Shown: positions 63,705-64,000 of the stretch, one piece after another
Layout: every line of letters starts with the position of its first letter
Position numbering within the stretch: the first letter of the stretch is position 1
NCBI GenBank assembly: GCA_002293145.1
Contig: DBCO01000013.1
Span: forward strand, 1 to 64,000
Direction: 5' to 3'
DNA: 64,000 bases
From: Akkermansiaceae bacterium UBA956
GTDB lineage: Bacteria; Verrucomicrobiota; Verrucomicrobiia; Verrucomicrobiales; Akkermansiaceae
Translations under genes and position numbers: made by a program
Notes under the pieces: generated by a model
What the model was told of the DNA's origin: nothing
The model's database searches: none
The model's input: only the letters and a program-made list of their open reading frames with translations

Positions 63705-64000
63705 ATGATCGAAGTAGAAAACCTGACCAAGCATTTTGGACCAAAGTACGCTGTCAAGGACCTGTCATTCACCGTCAAACCAGGCGAAGTGCTTGGATTT
63801 CTCGGTCCCAACGGCGCCGGCAAATCGACAACCATGCGCATGATCACCGGATTCATCACGCCCAGTTCCGGCGATGCCCGTGTATGCGGCCACTCCATCA
63901 TCGATGCCCCCTACCTCGCCAAAGCGCAGATTGGCTACCTGCCCGAGTCCGCACCACTTTACAATGATATGACAGTCACCGGATTTCTTAATTTTTGTGC
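63705..64000 (+). CDS. ABC transporter ATP-binding protein, start only
   Basis: The N-terminal 98 residues are present and run off the right edge. IEVENLTKHFG, Walker A GPNGAGKSTTMRM and the Q-loop region AQIGYLPESAPLYNDMTV identify an ABC ATPase, of the type found in ABC-2 and gliding-associated exporters. It is divergent from secG. The start is the ATG at 63705. Confidence 0.92.
   Translation, partial: MIEVENLTKHFGPKYAVKDLSFTVKPGEVLGFLGPNGAGKSTTMRMITGFITPSSGDARVCGHSIIDAPYLAKAQIGYLPESAPLYNDMTVTGFLNFC

Overview
The window looks like a chromosomal segment of a Verrucomicrobiota bacterium, or a close PVC-group relative. The signs are an operon of a planctomycete-type cytochrome c/DUF1549-DUF1553 protein, a DUF1501 protein and a sulfatase (51273-57319), a second sulfatase, the long form of IspG, and outer-membrane lipoproteins of BamD and LptE type, which indicate a diderm envelope. 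Base composition is moderate, roughly 50 percent GC. Coding is dense on both strands and most stop-to-start gaps are short. The organism call is inference from gene families; no rRNA gene is present to settle it.

Layout: the left edge carries the start of an integrase directly 3' of a tRNA-Arg gene, so a tRNA-targeted element probably lies to the left. From 587 to 18051 are mostly chromosomal genes: an L,D-transpeptidase, a lone P450, a DUF1287 protein lacking its cysteine, a GT9 glycosyltransferase, ispG, leuB, proC, the lipoprotein/LptE/rsmI cluster, a TIM-barrel protein and a secreted Calx-beta/metzincin protein. From 18273 to about 25700 is an accessory block: an overlapping two-gene cassette of unknown function, an MmeI-like single-chain restriction-modification enzyme with a HEPN-like partner, a 21-bp tandem repeat tract and a small gene with its own terminator. 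tRNA-Val follows.

From 26063 to 28292 an overlapping operon encodes an Hsp33-like protein, glucosyl-3-phosphoglycerate synthase and a GNAT acetyltransferase. A large secreted haem protein (28530-31319) follows. An AraC regulator then faces a six-gene carbohydrate operon (32451-39231): a xylose-isomerase-like protein, a class I aldolase, GlcD- and GlcF-like oxidase subunits, a Gfo/Idh/MocA oxidoreductase and a PfkB kinase. A 38-bp sequence occurs upstream of both the haem-protein gene and this operon and may be a shared operator.

From 39437 to 43469 is an amino-sugar operon (glmM, a GlmU-like protein, glmS). The sucC and sucD genes (44922-48237) are separated by a DUF433/DUF5615/nucleotidyltransferase toxin-antitoxin-like insert. 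Pyruvate kinase, RarA, the sulfatase/DUF1501/DUF1553 operon, a cysteine desulfurase, GAPDH, an MBL-fold hydrolase, small membrane proteins, a rhomboid protease, SecG with a repeat-rich tail, and the start of an ABC transporter ATPase complete the window. Central metabolism (gap, pyk, sucCD) and wall-precursor synthesis (glm genes) are thus interleaved with polysaccharide catabolism and defence genes.
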